Notes under the pieces: model-generated
Databases searched by the model: none
Told to the model about the DNA's origin: nothing
What the model saw: the letters and a program-made list of their open reading frames with translations, nothing else
Assembly: GCF_900172295.1 (NCBI RefSeq)
Contig: NZ_FWFL01000003.1
Span: forward strand, 62,001 to 126,000
Source of the DNA: Roseovarius litorisediminis
Lineage (GTDB): Bacteria > Pseudomonadota > Alphaproteobacteria > Rhodobacterales > Rhodobacteraceae
Length of the DNA: 64,000 nucleotides
Reading direction: 5' to 3'
Shown: piece by piece, positions 35,421 to 43,536 of the stretch
Numbering within the stretch: position 1 is the first letter of the stretch
Layout: each line of letters opens with the position of its first letter
Program-made: the position numbers and the translations under genes

Positions 35421-36029
35421 TTACAATCCCGCAAATCGATTGCCACCACAGCGCGCCAGTTGTGCGCGGTAGGTCTGAGACCGGGTCTCGACCTCGCCTG
35501 CCACGCGCAAAAGCCACGGCTTGCTGTTGTGGCTGCCGCGCGAATAACCTGTGCGGCCTTCATGATAGGCCAAATACTGGTTGCGCGCATCATTGCGGGA
35601 AATACCCAGCCGATCCGAAGAGCCCACCATGTACCAACCGATAAAATCGGCAGAGTCGTGGATGTCATTGCGCCGGGCACGATGTCGGTTGGTATCGCGG
35701 CGGTATTCATCCCAGGTGCCATCAAGAGCCTGAGAAAACCCGTAGGCCGAGCTTTGTCGCCCCATCGGAATCACGCCCAGAGTATAGCGAAACGGGGTGC
35801 GGGCGGAGCCGTCAAATTTGCTTTCCTGATAGATCGTCGCCATTTGCACATGCACCGGCACGCCCCAGCGGCGTTCCGCTGCGCGGAAGGCACGTGAATA
35901 TTCAGGGCGCTGATCTAGGATTAGACAGGCATCATCCAGCGCACGTGGCGCGGGACCGTGGTTGCCGCCTCCACCGCCGCAGGAGCCCAGCAGCAAGATT
36001 ACCATGATCGCGCGAAGAGTTCTGCTCAT
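35421..36029 (-). CDS. Lytic transglycosylase-like lipoprotein (SLT domain)
   Basis: Lipoprotein of 202 residues with signal MSRTLRAIMVILLLGSC (lipobox LLGSC) and a Gly-rich linker (GGGGGN). The rest is an SLT-type lysozyme-like domain: VPVHVQMATIYQESKFDGSA supplies the catalytic Glu (in YQES), SSAYGFSQALDGTWDEYR the middle motif and NQYLAYHEGRTGY the third. It should cut glycan strands of peptidoglycan from the outer membrane. GAGAGG precedes the ATG at 36029. It is convergent with lolA and divergent from hspQ. Confidence 0.9.
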   Translation of the reverse strand: MSRTLRAIMVILLLGSCGGGGGNHGPAPRALDDACLILDQRPEYSRAFRAAERRWGVPVHVQMATIYQESKFDGSARTPFRYTLGVIPMGRQSSAYGFSQALDGTWDEYRRDTNRHRARRNDIHDSADFIGWYMVGSSDRLGISRNDARNQYLAYHEGRTGYSRGSHNSKPWLLRVAGEVETRSQTYRAQLARCGGNRFAGL

Positions 36030-36288
36030 TTGCCTCTCGCTTTCGTTTGTTTTTGGCCTTTTTAGCGTAAAGTGACGCTGGTGGAAATCACCAATTCGGC
36101 ATCGGGTGCGAATGTCAGAATGCATCATGCCGGAGGGCGCCAGGTTGGTCGGCGAATTGATGCCGATACGGATCGGGCCAAATCACTGTCCAAATAAGGT
36201 TCACAGACTGTTTCCATGATTTTGTCAGCGTTTGTTGGACAAACCGCCCTTGAAAACGGTAGACTCTATCGGTAGGGGCTGCAGGAAT

Positions 36289-36615
36289 ATGTTGAGAACA
36301 CGTGCAAAATATCATTTAGGCCAGGTTGTGCGCCACAAGAAACATCCCTTTAGGGGGGTGGTTTTTGACGTCGATCCCGAGTTTTCGAATACCGAGGAAT
36401 GGTATGATGCCATTCCCGAAGAAAGCCGGCCCGAGCGTGAACAGCCGTTTTACCACCTGCTGGCGGAAAACGATCAGAGCTATTACGTGGCCTATGTGAG
36501 CGAACAGAACCTTGTCGCCGACTATTCCGGCGAGCCAGTGGACCATCCCGATATCCCGGATCTGTTTGGCCCGTTTGAAGACGGGCAATATCCGCTGCAT
36601 TTTCACATGAACTAA
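36289..36615 (+). CDS. hspQ: HspQ / YccV-like hemimethylated-DNA-binding fold protein
   Basis: Protein of 108 residues with the YccV domain. In enterobacteria HspQ is a heat-shock protein that modulates Lon-dependent proteolysis. Typical blocks are AKYHLGQVVRHKKHPFRGVVFDVDPEF, EEWYDAIPEESRPEREQPFYHLL and YVAYVSEQNLVADYSGEPVDHPDI. AGGA lies just before the ATG at 36289. The gene stands alone and ends in a hairpin overlapping its stop. Confidence 0.9.
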   Translation: MLRTRAKYHLGQVVRHKKHPFRGVVFDVDPEFSNTEEWYDAIPEESRPEREQPFYHLLAENDQSYYVAYVSEQNLVADYSGEPVDHPDIPDLFGPFEDGQYPLHFHMN

Positions 36616-36641
36616 AGCCGTAGGGCTGGCCCCGCGGCTTT
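36614..36641. terminator. Hairpin between convergent hspQ and gamma-glutamyltransferase genes
   Basis: AAAGCCG (36614-36620) pairs with CGGCTTT (36635-36641); GGG and CCC inside the loop can extend the pairing. It straddles the hspQ stop and ends three bases before the ggt stop, so it may serve both genes. Confidence 0.45.
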
Positions 36642-36643
36642 GA

Positions 36644-38221
36644 TCAATAGCCAAGCGCACAGCCATCCTTGCGCGGGTCGCTACCGCCTTCCAGCACGCC
36701 GTCATCGTGGATCAGGATCGCCTGAGCGCCACCAATGGGTTCGTCGGGGATAACAATCTTGTGGCCCATATCTGCCAGTTCCTGCCGGACGCTTTCGCAA
36801 TAGCCTCGCTCGACCTTCAACTGGCCAGCGTCCGCAAAGCAACGGGGCGCGTCGATGGCTGATTGCGGGTCCATCCCGAAATCGCGCAGGTTCGAGACAA
36901 ACCGTGCATGCCCGTTGGGCTGATACTGTCCGCCCATGACACCAAAGGGCATCGTCACGCGGCCGCCTTCGGTCAACATGCCGGGGATGATTGTGTGCAT
37001 CGGGCGTTTGCTGCCTGCCATTTCGTTCGGGTGCCCTTGTTGCAGGTTGAAACCTGCCCCGCGGTTTTGCAGCAGAATGCCGAATTTTTCTGATGCAATC
37101 CCCGAGCCGAACCCATGAAAGATCGAGTAGATCAGTGACACTGCCATGCGGTCGCGGTCGACGACGGTGATATAAATCGTGTCGCGGTGCACTGCTTCGG
37201 TCAGCGGCGCCGCGGCTGGCATGGCGCTTTGCGGGTCAATCAGCGCTGCCAGCTTCTCTGCCAGCTCTGGCGAGAGCATCTTGTCCAGCCTGGTGGTGTA
37301 ATCGGCATCGGCGATGATGCGGTTGCGCGCGTCATAGGCCAGTTTAGCCGCTTCAGCCTCGATATGGGCCCGCTGGCTACCAAACGGATCCATCAGGGAA
37401 ATATCGAAATGTTTGAGGATGTTGAGCATCAGGATCGCCGTTGCGCCCTGGCCGTTGGGCGGATGTTCCACCAGTGTGACGTCTTTGTAGTCACCGCTGA
37501 CGGGCGTGGTGTATTCGCTGGTGGCCCCGGCAAAGTCCTCGGCTGTGTGCACGCCACCCATTGCGTTTAATGTGGTCAGCATATCTTCGGCCACTTCGCC
37601 CTCGTAGAACGCGCGACGCCCCTCACGGGCGATCCGGCGCAACACCTCGGCCTGACCGGGGGCGCGAAAAATCTGCCCGGTGGTAAGGGGCGTGCCACCC
37701 GGCATGTAGTGGGTCAGCCCATGACCCTGAAGCGCCCTGCCAGCCCTGGGCCAGTCCAGGGCAACGCGGGGGGCCACGGGCACACCCTCTTGGGCATATT
37801 GAATGGTAGGGGCCAGCAACGCATCAAGGCCAAGACGGCCGTGATCGTCGGACAGGCGGCAGAAGGCATCAATCGCGCAGGGGATGGTTACCGCCTCGGG
37901 CGCGTATAACGGCACGGCATCCAATCCGCGCGCCCTGAGCTCCGCAGCCTGCGCCGCCGCCGGCGCACGCCCCGAGCCGTTGATCGCATGGATCGTGTTG
38001 TCACCCGGTTTAGAGAAAAGCACAAAACAGTCACCTCCGATCCCGGTCATTTGCGGTTCGCAAATGCCCAGGATCATGGCGCCCGCTATGGCCGCATCCA
38101 TCGCATTGCCGCCACGTTGCAGGACATTGATGGCTGTCTGGGCCGCAAGTGGATGCGACGTGGCACAGATACCATTGCTGGCATAGATGGCCGAGCGGCC
38201 GGGCAAATGAAAATCGCGCAT
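36644..38221 (-). CDS. ggt: Gamma-glutamyltransferase family protein
   Basis: N-terminal-nucleophile hydrolase of 525 residues that cleaves or transfers gamma-glutamyl groups after self-processing. The large-subunit part shows NGICATSHPLAAQTAINVLQRGGNAMDAA and EPQMTGIGGDC; the processing Thr lies in DTIYITVVDRD (near residue 346-350), matching the family TTHYSVVD pattern; GSKRPMHTIIPGM and GQYQPNGHARF follow. No signal peptide is evident, unlike the periplasmic E. coli enzyme. CAGGAG precedes the ATG. A possible second route for gamma-glutamyl amides in this genome, although the gene is 17 kb from the ligase gene. Confidence 0.9.
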   Translation of the reverse strand: MRDFHLPGRSAIYASNGICATSHPLAAQTAINVLQRGGNAMDAAIAGAMILGICEPQMTGIGGDCFVLFSKPGDNTIHAINGSGRAPAAAQAAELRARGLDAVPLYAPEAVTIPCAIDAFCRLSDDHGRLGLDALLAPTIQYAQEGVPVAPRVALDWPRAGRALQGHGLTHYMPGGTPLTTGQIFRAPGQAEVLRRIAREGRRAFYEGEVAEDMLTTLNAMGGVHTAEDFAGATSEYTTPVSGDYKDVTLVEHPPNGQGATAILMLNILKHFDISLMDPFGSQRAHIEAEAAKLAYDARNRIIADADYTTRLDKMLSPELAEKLAALIDPQSAMPAAAPLTEAVHRDTIYITVVDRDRMAVSLIYSIFHGFGSGIASEKFGILLQNRGAGFNLQQGHPNEMAGSKRPMHTIIPGMLTEGGRVTMPFGVMGGQYQPNGHARFVSNLRDFGMDPQSAIDAPRCFADAGQLKVERGYCESVRQELADMGHKIVIPDEPIGGAQAILIHDDGVLEGGSDPRKDGCALGY

Positions 38222-38431
38222 GTAAGCTCCTGTACATGAATCAGGGGAACACTAGAGCCGCGTTTCGGAATTGCCAATTGTCAGGGGAGATAAAGCCTCG
38301 ACGTCGCGCACTGGGTGGGGGCTGTTAACGCACGACGCCGAGGGAAGCTATATGCAGCTACGAGATTATGTATGTTGGATCATTCAGGCCAATTTTCGCT
38401 AAGATTTTGGTCAGATTGCGGCACACGCCCA

Positions 38432-38893
38432 CTATAAGTTGCATTTTCCCATGTTTTTCCGGGGAAATGACAGTGTCAGCTGATTTTTCTCGTTTTCACG
38501 CCTGTACTTGACGCTGGCAGCCAGGGTGCGAATCAAAAACCAGCCGAATCCCCCCTCGGGCAGATCATGAACGGGTACGTTGTGGTCGGGTAATTTGCCC
38601 AAGGCAAGCCCCTGGTCCGGCAGGGGCTTGCCGAAATCTTGCAGGTCAAAACGCAAAAAGCTTGGGCTGACCCGGGCGCAAATGTGCAGTTGTCCGGGGC
38701 TTTCTGGCTCATAGGCGTGCTCCGCGATATTGTTCATAGCCTCGGCCAGGACCAGTTCAACCGTGCCGCAGGTGTTTTCGCTAATACCCAGATCACTCAG
38801 TTGGTTACGTATCTGGGTAAGCGCCTCGCGTACGCCAGCCATGGAGCCGGTGACTGAAATAGAAAAGCCCTTTTTGGGTTCATCAATTTTCAA
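38432..38893 (-). CDS. RsbW/SpoIIAB-like anti-sigma regulatory kinase
   Basis: A 153-residue GHKL ATPase of the anti-sigma serine kinase group. The N-box ELVLAEAMNNIAEHAYE, the DFGKPLP (G1-like) turn and the GGFGWFLIRTLAASVKYRRE (G2) segment bind ATP. It would phosphorylate the STAS protein encoded 39 bases upstream and hold a sigma factor or another partner when free. The start is TTG at 38893, five bases after GGGGG; no ATG fits the frame. No sigma factor or PP2C phosphatase gene is next to it, so the target is elsewhere. Confidence 0.85.
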   Translation of the reverse strand: MKIDEPKKGFSISVTGSMAGVREALTQIRNQLSDLGISENTCGTVELVLAEAMNNIAEHAYEPESPGQLHICARVSPSFLRFDLQDFGKPLPDQGLALGKLPDHNVPVHDLPEGGFGWFLIRTLAASVKYRRENEKNQLTLSFPRKNMGKCNL

Positions 38894-38932
38894 ACCGGCC
38901 CCCGCAGAATGGGTTGGAATATCCTGTGCCGT

Positions 38933-39271
38933 TCAGCCTGCCGCACGACATTTCAGGCTTTCAATATTTTCGTGGATGTCAAAGATTGAATCCATCCGGG
39001 TCAGTCGAAAAACCTTCGCCACATCCGGCGTCAGGCAGGCCAGATCCAGTTTGCGGTTGCTGTCTAGCTGTTTCATCGAAGCAATGATCGCCCCAAGGCC
39101 GCTGGAGTCAACGAATGTGACATTGCCAAGATTGAGCACCACAAGCGGGGGGCCTTCGTTGGTGGCTGCGCGCATGGCATCCTTGAACCGGATGGCCACG
39201 GACGCGTCGATGCGGGCGTCTTTGACGGTAATGATATTGAGGTTGTTGTGATAAGTGCTTTGCAGGTCCAT
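38933..39271 (-). CDS. STAS-domain anti-sigma factor antagonist
   Basis: A 112-residue SpoIIAA/RsbV-like protein: strands VITVKDARID-like and LVVLNLGNVTFVDSSGLGAI frame the DSSGLGA motif whose first Ser is the usual phosphorylation site. GGAGG lies six bases before the ATG. It pairs with the anti-sigma kinase downstream in the same direction, forming a partner-switching module. Confidence 0.9.
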   Translation of the reverse strand: MDLQSTYHNNLNIITVKDARIDASVAIRFKDAMRAATNEGPPLVVLNLGNVTFVDSSGLGAIIASMKQLDSNRKLDLACLTPDVAKVFRLTRMDSIFDIHENIESLKCRAAG

Positions 39272-39364
39272 GATGCCTCCGGCGGTTACGAAGTAGTGGG
39301 GGGCAGGCTAGACCTCATTCCTTACCATTCGGTATTCAAGGGCAGAAAAGCAGGAGGATTATCC

Positions 39365-40537
39365 ATGAAAGATGTTGTTATTGCCGGGGCGGCACGCACA
39401 CCGATGGGCGGGTTTCAGGGGGACTTCGACGGTGTTGCGGCCAGCGTGCTGGGGGGGGCTGCGATTCGGGCGGCTTTGGCCGATGCAGGTGCTGATACGG
39501 TGGATGAGGTGCTGATGGGCTGTGTGCTGCCCGCAGGTCAGGGTCAGGCGCCCGCCAGACAGGCCGGATTTGCTGGCGGTCTGGGTGAAGAGGTGCCCGC
39601 CACCACGCTGAACAAGATGTGTGGATCAGGCATGAAGGCGGCGATGATCGGGTTTGACCAGATCGCCCTTGGCCAGACCGACACGATGATAGCGGGCGGC
39701 ATGGAATCGATGTCGAATGCACCCTACCTGTTGCCCAAGATGCGCAGCGGCGCCCGGATCGGGCACGCACAGGTGATCGACCACATGTTTCTGGACGGGC
39801 TGGAAGACGCTTATGACAAGGGCCGTCTCATGGGCACCTTTGCTGAAGACTGTGCTGAGAAGTTCCAGTTCACCCGCGAGGCGCAGGATCAATATGCGCT
39901 GGCGTCGCTGTCCAATGCCCTGGAGGCCGAGCGCAGCGGTGCGTTTCAGGGCGAGATCACACCGGTCACGCTTCACAGCCGCACCGGCGAGCGGGTGATT
40001 GCCACGGATGAACAGCCCGGCAAGGCACGGCCCGAGAAGATCCCGAACCTGAAACCGGCGTTTCGCAAGGACGGCACGGTGACAGCAGCCAATTCCAGTT
40101 CCATCTCGGATGGGGCGGCAGCGCTGGTGCTGGCCTCGGCCGAAGCAGCCGGGCGTCAGGGCCTGAAGGTACGCGCAAGGATCATGGGGCATGCCAGCCA
40201 CGCGCAGGCGCCGGGCTGGTTTACCACGGCTCCGGTGCCGGCTGCGCAAAAGCTTCTCAAGCAGCTTGGCTGGAGGCTGGGCGATGTGGATCTTTGGGAA
40301 GTAAACGAGGCCTTCGCCGTGGTGCCGATGGCGTTTATGCATGAAATGGGCATTCCCCGGGATCAGATCAACGTCAATGGCGGGGCCTGTGCCTTGGGCC
40401 ATCCGATTGGCGCCTCGGGCGCGCGGATCATGGTGACGCTGCTGAATGCGCTGGAAAAACGCGGGCTCAAACGCGGTATTGCTGCGATCTGCATTGGCGG
40501 TGGCGAAGGCACGGCAATTGCCATTGAGCGGGACTAG
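39365..40537 (+). CDS. Acetyl-CoA C-acyltransferase (thiolase)
   Basis: Thiolase of 390 residues condensing or cleaving acyl-CoA. AGGAGG precedes the ATG at 39365. The nucleophilic Cys86 lies in LNKMCGSGMKA, the His in GGACALGHPIGASGARI and the second catalytic Cys376 in CIGGGEGTA. Length and motifs fit biosynthetic acetoacetyl-CoA thiolases (PhaA/AtoB), but a beta-oxidation role is not excluded; no partner phaB or fadB gene is adjacent. It ends in a strong terminator. Confidence 0.92.
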   Translation: MKDVVIAGAARTPMGGFQGDFDGVAASVLGGAAIRAALADAGADTVDEVLMGCVLPAGQGQAPARQAGFAGGLGEEVPATTLNKMCGSGMKAAMIGFDQIALGQTDTMIAGGMESMSNAPYLLPKMRSGARIGHAQVIDHMFLDGLEDAYDKGRLMGTFAEDCAEKFQFTREAQDQYALASLSNALEAERSGAFQGEITPVTLHSRTGERVIATDEQPGKARPEKIPNLKPAFRKDGTVTAANSSSISDGAAALVLASAEAAGRQGLKVRARIMGHASHAQAPGWFTTAPVPAAQKLLKQLGWRLGDVDLWEVNEAFAVVPMAFMHEMGIPRDQINVNGGACALGHPIGASGARIMVTLLNALEKRGLKRGIAAICIGGGEGTAIAIERD

Positions 40538-40567
40538 CTTTCTTCTTGCCATAAATATCCCGGGGGT

Positions 40568-40592
40568 GCGGGGGCTGGCCCCCGCCTTTTTT
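40568..40592 (+). terminator. Rho-independent terminator after the thiolase gene
   Basis: GCGGGGG (40568-40574) pairs with CCCCCGC (40579-40585) around CTGG, followed by a C and six T residues (40587-40592). It lies only 20 bases before the next ATG, so that gene needs its own promoter or read-through. Confidence 0.85.
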
Positions 40593-40611
40593 CGCTGTCA
40601 AAGGTCGAGAC

Positions 40612-41070
40612 ATGCAGATTGATTACGACAACCTTGCCAGAACGCTGCGCGCCCTGACGCAAGGCGAAACCGATACAGTGGCCCTGATGGCCACGGTGGT
40701 GTGCGAGTTGCACCACGCCGACGACCGGTTCGACTGGACCGGGTTCTACCGGGTGGTGGGCCCGGAGCTGTTGAAGATCGGCCCTTATCAGGGTGGTCAT
40801 GGCTGCCTGGTAATCCCGTTTTCAAGGGGGGTTTGTGGGGCGGCGGCTCGCACGGGTCAGGTTCAGCTGGTGGACGATGTCGAAGCTTTTGCGGGGCATA
40901 TCGCCTGTGCCAGCTCGACCCGCTCTGAACTTGTGTTGCCGGTATGGAACAGGCAGGGCCGCCTGCTGGGGGTGCTGGATATCGACAGCGATCAGCCCGC
41001 CGCGTTTTCGAAGGTGGATGCCGATGCGCTTAGCGCCCTGATGTCAGATATATTTGCGCCAGTACGATAG
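40612..41070 (+). CDS. msrC: Free (R)-methionine sulfoxide reductase, GAF domain
   Basis: Enzyme of 152 residues that reduces free methionine-R-sulfoxide. A single GAF domain carries Cys65, Cys75 and Cys99 (GGHGC, GVCGAA, GHIACASS); their spacing of 10 and 24 residues equals that of the three functional Cys of the E. coli enzyme. SRSEL-like STRSELVLPVWN and LGVLDIDSD are family marks. The ribosome site is weak. The 3' end overlaps the convergent DUF1294 gene by 41 bases. Confidence 0.9.
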   Translation: MQIDYDNLARTLRALTQGETDTVALMATVVCELHHADDRFDWTGFYRVVGPELLKIGPYQGGHGCLVIPFSRGVCGAAARTGQVQLVDDVEAFAGHIACASSTRSELVLPVWNRQGRLLGVLDIDSDQPAAFSKVDADALSALMSDIFAPVR

Positions 41071-41347
41071 AGGCGGCTGAAAACCCCAATACAGTAAAGC
41101 GCTGATGCCAGTGACAGAGGCGCAGAATGTAGCGGCGTGTCGGCGGTTTCAGAAATTTGTAATGTCCCAGTCTTTGTACCCGTCGCGCCGCAGGCGTCCC
41201 GCCAAGTAGGGCAAGGGTCAGCAGCCCCATTTCCGGTATGCGGCGGTGGCCGCTTGTGGCCTGTTTCAGATCATAGCGATATAAAACCCAGGTGATCAGG
41301 TTGATAACGATCAGGTAGGTTGCTGCAACAAGTAGTATATGGGTCAA
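41030..41347 (-). CDS. DUF1294 small membrane protein
   Basis: A 105-residue protein with hydrophobic segments at about 3-22 and 82-98 and the DUF1294 core RRIPEMGLLTLALLGGTPAARRV followed by GHYKFLKP. The start is TTG at 41347, eight bases after AAGGA. Function unknown. Its last 41 bases are antisense to the end of msrC. Confidence 0.8.
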   Translation of the reverse strand: MTHILLVAATYLIVINLITWVLYRYDLKQATSGHRRIPEMGLLTLALLGGTPAARRVQRLGHYKFLKPPTRRYILRLCHWHQRFTVLGFSAASIVLAQIYLTSGR

Positions 41348-41434
41348 TGCGGATGTCCTTAATCTGCAGGAGTTTGTTAAGTAACATTAACAGCTGTCGG
41401 CGGCTTTCTGCCAATTGGGGAAACCCCGTGGTGA

Positions 41435-41461
41435 CATGAAATTTTTCTTGAATTTTTCATG
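41435..41461. promoter_or_regulatory. 27-bp dyad 1 upstream of the XRE-cupin gene
   Basis: CATGAAATTT, seven bases, ATTTTTCATG: an imperfect inverted repeat, arms agreeing in the outer seven bases. Same length and arm/spacer layout as the perfect dyad at 41474-41500. Confidence 0.65.
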
Positions 41462-41473
41462 GAATCATTTCAT

Positions 41474-41500
41474 CGTGAAATTTGACTAATAAATTTCACG
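41474..41500. promoter_or_regulatory. 27-bp dyad 2 upstream of the XRE-cupin gene
   Basis: CGTGAAATTT, seven bases, AAATTTCACG: perfect 10-bp arms ending 11 bases before the ATG at 41512. Between the two 27-bp dyads a further TTTCA-TCG-TGAAA (41468-41480) links them. The placement over the regulator's own start region suggests autorepression. Confidence 0.75.
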
Positions 41501-41511
41501 GACCGGCCCCG

Positions 41512-42084
41512 ATGCACCCATTCGACCCGACCAAGATTCCGACACTGGGGGCCGATCTGCGGGCGCTGCGCAAATCTCGCGGTGTCACGCTTCGCAGACT
41601 GTCCGATAAACTGGGGCGGTCAGTGGGATGGCTTAGTCAAGTCGAGCGTGACAAATCCGAGCCCTCCATCACCGACCTGCGCCAGATCGCGGCGGCGCTG
41701 GATGTGCCAATCTCGTTGCTTTTCGGACAATCACCAGCGCCAGTCTCTGAGGTTGGCTATGTGGTGCGCGCCCGCGCACGGCGGCAAATCGGTTCGGGGC
41801 GGGGTGGGCTGATAGAAGAGTTGCTGTCACCTGACCTTACAGATGATTTCGAAATGGTGCATTCCACCTTTGCCCCTCACAGCCGGGCGGGCGAGGTCAT
41901 TCAGCGGCCAACCCAGGAAGTGGGATTTTTGATCTCGGGCCAGCTGGACCTGATGATTGATGGAGCGACCTATACCATCCATCCTGGCGACAGTTTCCGC
42001 ATCCGCGGTGAGCCGCACGAATGGATCAACCCCTATGATGAGCCTGCGGTCGCGATCTGGGTGATCGCACCACCGGTGTATTGA
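41512..42084 (+). CDS. XRE-family regulator with C-terminal cupin domain
   Basis: Regulator of 190 residues from the ATG at 41512; the longer TTG frame would cross the operator. The HTH is at about 12-66 (LGADLRALRKSRGVTLRRLSDKLGRSVGWLSQVERDKSEPSITDL) and the cupin sensor at about 110-185 (RPTQEVGFLISGQLDLMIDGATYTIHPGDSFRIRGEPHEWINP). This two-domain type often controls amine or amino acid catabolism (PuuR-like). It stands at the head of the methylglycine island and is followed after seven bases by a LysE-type exporter gene. Confidence 0.9.
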   Translation: MHPFDPTKIPTLGADLRALRKSRGVTLRRLSDKLGRSVGWLSQVERDKSEPSITDLRQIAAALDVPISLLFGQSPAPVSEVGYVVRARARRQIGSGRGGLIEELLSPDLTDDFEMVHSTFAPHSRAGEVIQRPTQEVGFLISGQLDLMIDGATYTIHPGDSFRIRGEPHEWINPYDEPAVAIWVIAPPVY

Positions 42085-42091
42085 GGTTGCA

Positions 42092-42712
42092 ATGAACTGG
42101 GATGCCTGGATCATATTTGCGCTTTTCTGGGCCGTCTTCGTCGTCACCCCGGGGCCAAACGCAGTGAACTGCATCACCAATGGTATGACTATCGGGTTTC
42201 GTAGCGGCCTGTGGGCGGTGGTGGCGATCCTGACGCAGGCATCCCTTTTTCTGACCCTGTCTGCCCTGGGGGTCACGGCATTGATCGTGGCCTCACCGGT
42301 CACGTTCCAGGTCGTCCAGATGATCGGCGCGGCCTTTCTGATCTATCTGGGCGGGCGCGGCTGGATAATGGCACGGCGGCCTGTGAGGACCGATGAGCGG
42401 CCAGGTGGGTCAGTCTACTGGCGTGCTTTTGCGATTGCTACGATCAACCCCAAATCTGTGGCCGGTTACCTGGCGGCGTTCAGCCAGTTCGTGCAACCCG
42501 ATGTGCCGATTGGCCAGCAGATGTGGGTGATCTTTCCAACTGCGCTGACACTTACCTGTCTTAGCTACGTCACCTACACCGCCCTTGGCGCCGGGATAGG
42601 GCGGGCGGCACTGGGCGCGGTTTTCAATGTCTGGCTGCGGCGCGGCTTGGCGTTGTGTTTCATCATCTATGGCATCCTGCTGGGGACTGCTGCATCACCG
42701 GGAAGGAACTGA
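42092..42712 (+). CDS. LysE/RhtB-family exporter, first copy
   Basis: Membrane protein of 206 residues with about six helices and the family start FWAVFVVTPGPNAVNCITNGMTIGFRSGL. The TPGPN motif is the hallmark of LysE/RhtB amino acid efflux pumps. ARRPV.. and INPKSVAGYLAAFSQF mark the middle. Transported solute unknown. It lies eight bases after the XRE regulator and two before a GFA gene. A second copy is at 45984. Confidence 0.88.
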   Translation: MNWDAWIIFALFWAVFVVTPGPNAVNCITNGMTIGFRSGLWAVVAILTQASLFLTLSALGVTALIVASPVTFQVVQMIGAAFLIYLGGRGWIMARRPVRTDERPGGSVYWRAFAIATINPKSVAGYLAAFSQFVQPDVPIGQQMWVIFPTALTLTCLSYVTYTALGAGIGRAALGAVFNVWLRRGLALCFIIYGILLGTAASPGRN

Positions 42713-42713
42713 G

Positions 42714-43103
42714 ATGCGCAAGGGATCGTGTTTGTGTGGTGCCGTGGTTTTCACGGTCGAGGGCGACATGAAGCCGCCGATTGCCTGTCACTGCAGGGAA
42801 TGCCGGCAGCAATCGGGCCACTATTTTGCAGCATCCGAAACCCGAAGGGACGCGGTGAAGTTTACCAATGACGAGGGGCTTGCCTGGTATAAGGCCAGCG
42901 ATTTCGCTTCGCGCGGGTTTTGCCGGCATTGCGGGTCGAAACTGTTCTGGAGCCGGGATGGAAGCCCCATGATTCATGTGCTGATGGCGTCGCTAGAGGC
43001 GCCCACCGCTTTGAAACTTTCCGTGCATATGTGGGCTGGTGAAAAGGGTGACTACTACGACATCGCCGACGGGCTGCCACAGGTTGAGGGAGACGACATA
43101 TGA
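42714..43103 (+). CDS. GFA-family (glutathione-dependent formaldehyde-activating-like) zinc protein, first copy
   Basis: Protein of 129 residues with the CENP-V/GFA zinc fold: CLCG (Cys6, Cys8), ACHCRECRQQSG (Cys25, Cys27, Cys30) and FCRHCGSKLF (Cys70, Cys73). The founding member speeds condensation of formaldehyde with glutathione, although enzymatic activity in the family is debated. It ends in ATGA overlap with a paralogue and lies upstream of a demethylating dehydrogenase gene, where capture of formaldehyde would make sense. Confidence 0.87.
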   Translation: MRKGSCLCGAVVFTVEGDMKPPIACHCRECRQQSGHYFAASETRRDAVKFTNDEGLAWYKASDFASRGFCRHCGSKLFWSRDGSPMIHVLMASLEAPTALKLSVHMWAGEKGDYYDIADGLPQVEGDDI

Positions 43104-43477
43104 TACATGGTAATTGTCTGTGCGGGGCGGTGTCATTCACCGTTGATGGGCCCCTGGGCCGCGCAACCTGCTGCCATTGCAGTCAGTGCCGCAAACAGTC
43201 TGGGCATTACTGGGCCTCGTCGAGCGCGAAGGAAAACAACGTGACTGTCACCGGCGAGGTTCAATGGTACGAGGCCAGCCCTGCCGCCAAACGCGGTTTT
43301 TGCCCGACCTGTGGATCGTTCCTGTTCTGGAAAGCAAACGACGAAGACAGGATCAGTTTTTCGCTGGGGCTGGTGCAGGAGCCAACGGGCCTTCGGCTGG
43401 AAAGCCATATCTTTGTGGCGGACAAAGGCGATTATTACGAAATTGCCGACGGACTGCCACAGCTTGAAAAATCCTGA
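43100..43477 (+). CDS. GFA-family zinc protein, second copy
   Basis: Paralogue of 125 residues: GNCLCGAVSFTVDG, CCHCSQCRKQSGHYW and FCPTCGSFLFW keep the seven Cys positions (6, 8, 25, 27, 30, 68, 71) with an extra Cys24. Both copies end with a near-identical KGDYYxIADGLPQ segment, pointing to tandem duplication followed by divergence. The ATG overlaps the stop of the first copy. The next gene starts 59 bases downstream. Confidence 0.87.
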   Translation: MIHGNCLCGAVSFTVDGPLGRATCCHCSQCRKQSGHYWASSSAKENNVTVTGEVQWYEASPAAKRGFCPTCGSFLFWKANDEDRISFSLGLVQEPTGLRLESHIFVADKGDYYEIADGLPQLEKS

Positions 43478-43536
43478 GGCTTGCGGATTGCAAGGCTTCA
43501 GACAACATCAAACATTTCGAAACGGAGTTCTGACAA

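Noticed and set aside
42714-43477. Frameshifted single gene instead of two GFA genes
   Set aside because: Each copy has its own start, complete set of Cys residues and C-terminal motif; they are tandem paralogues with a normal 4-base overlap.
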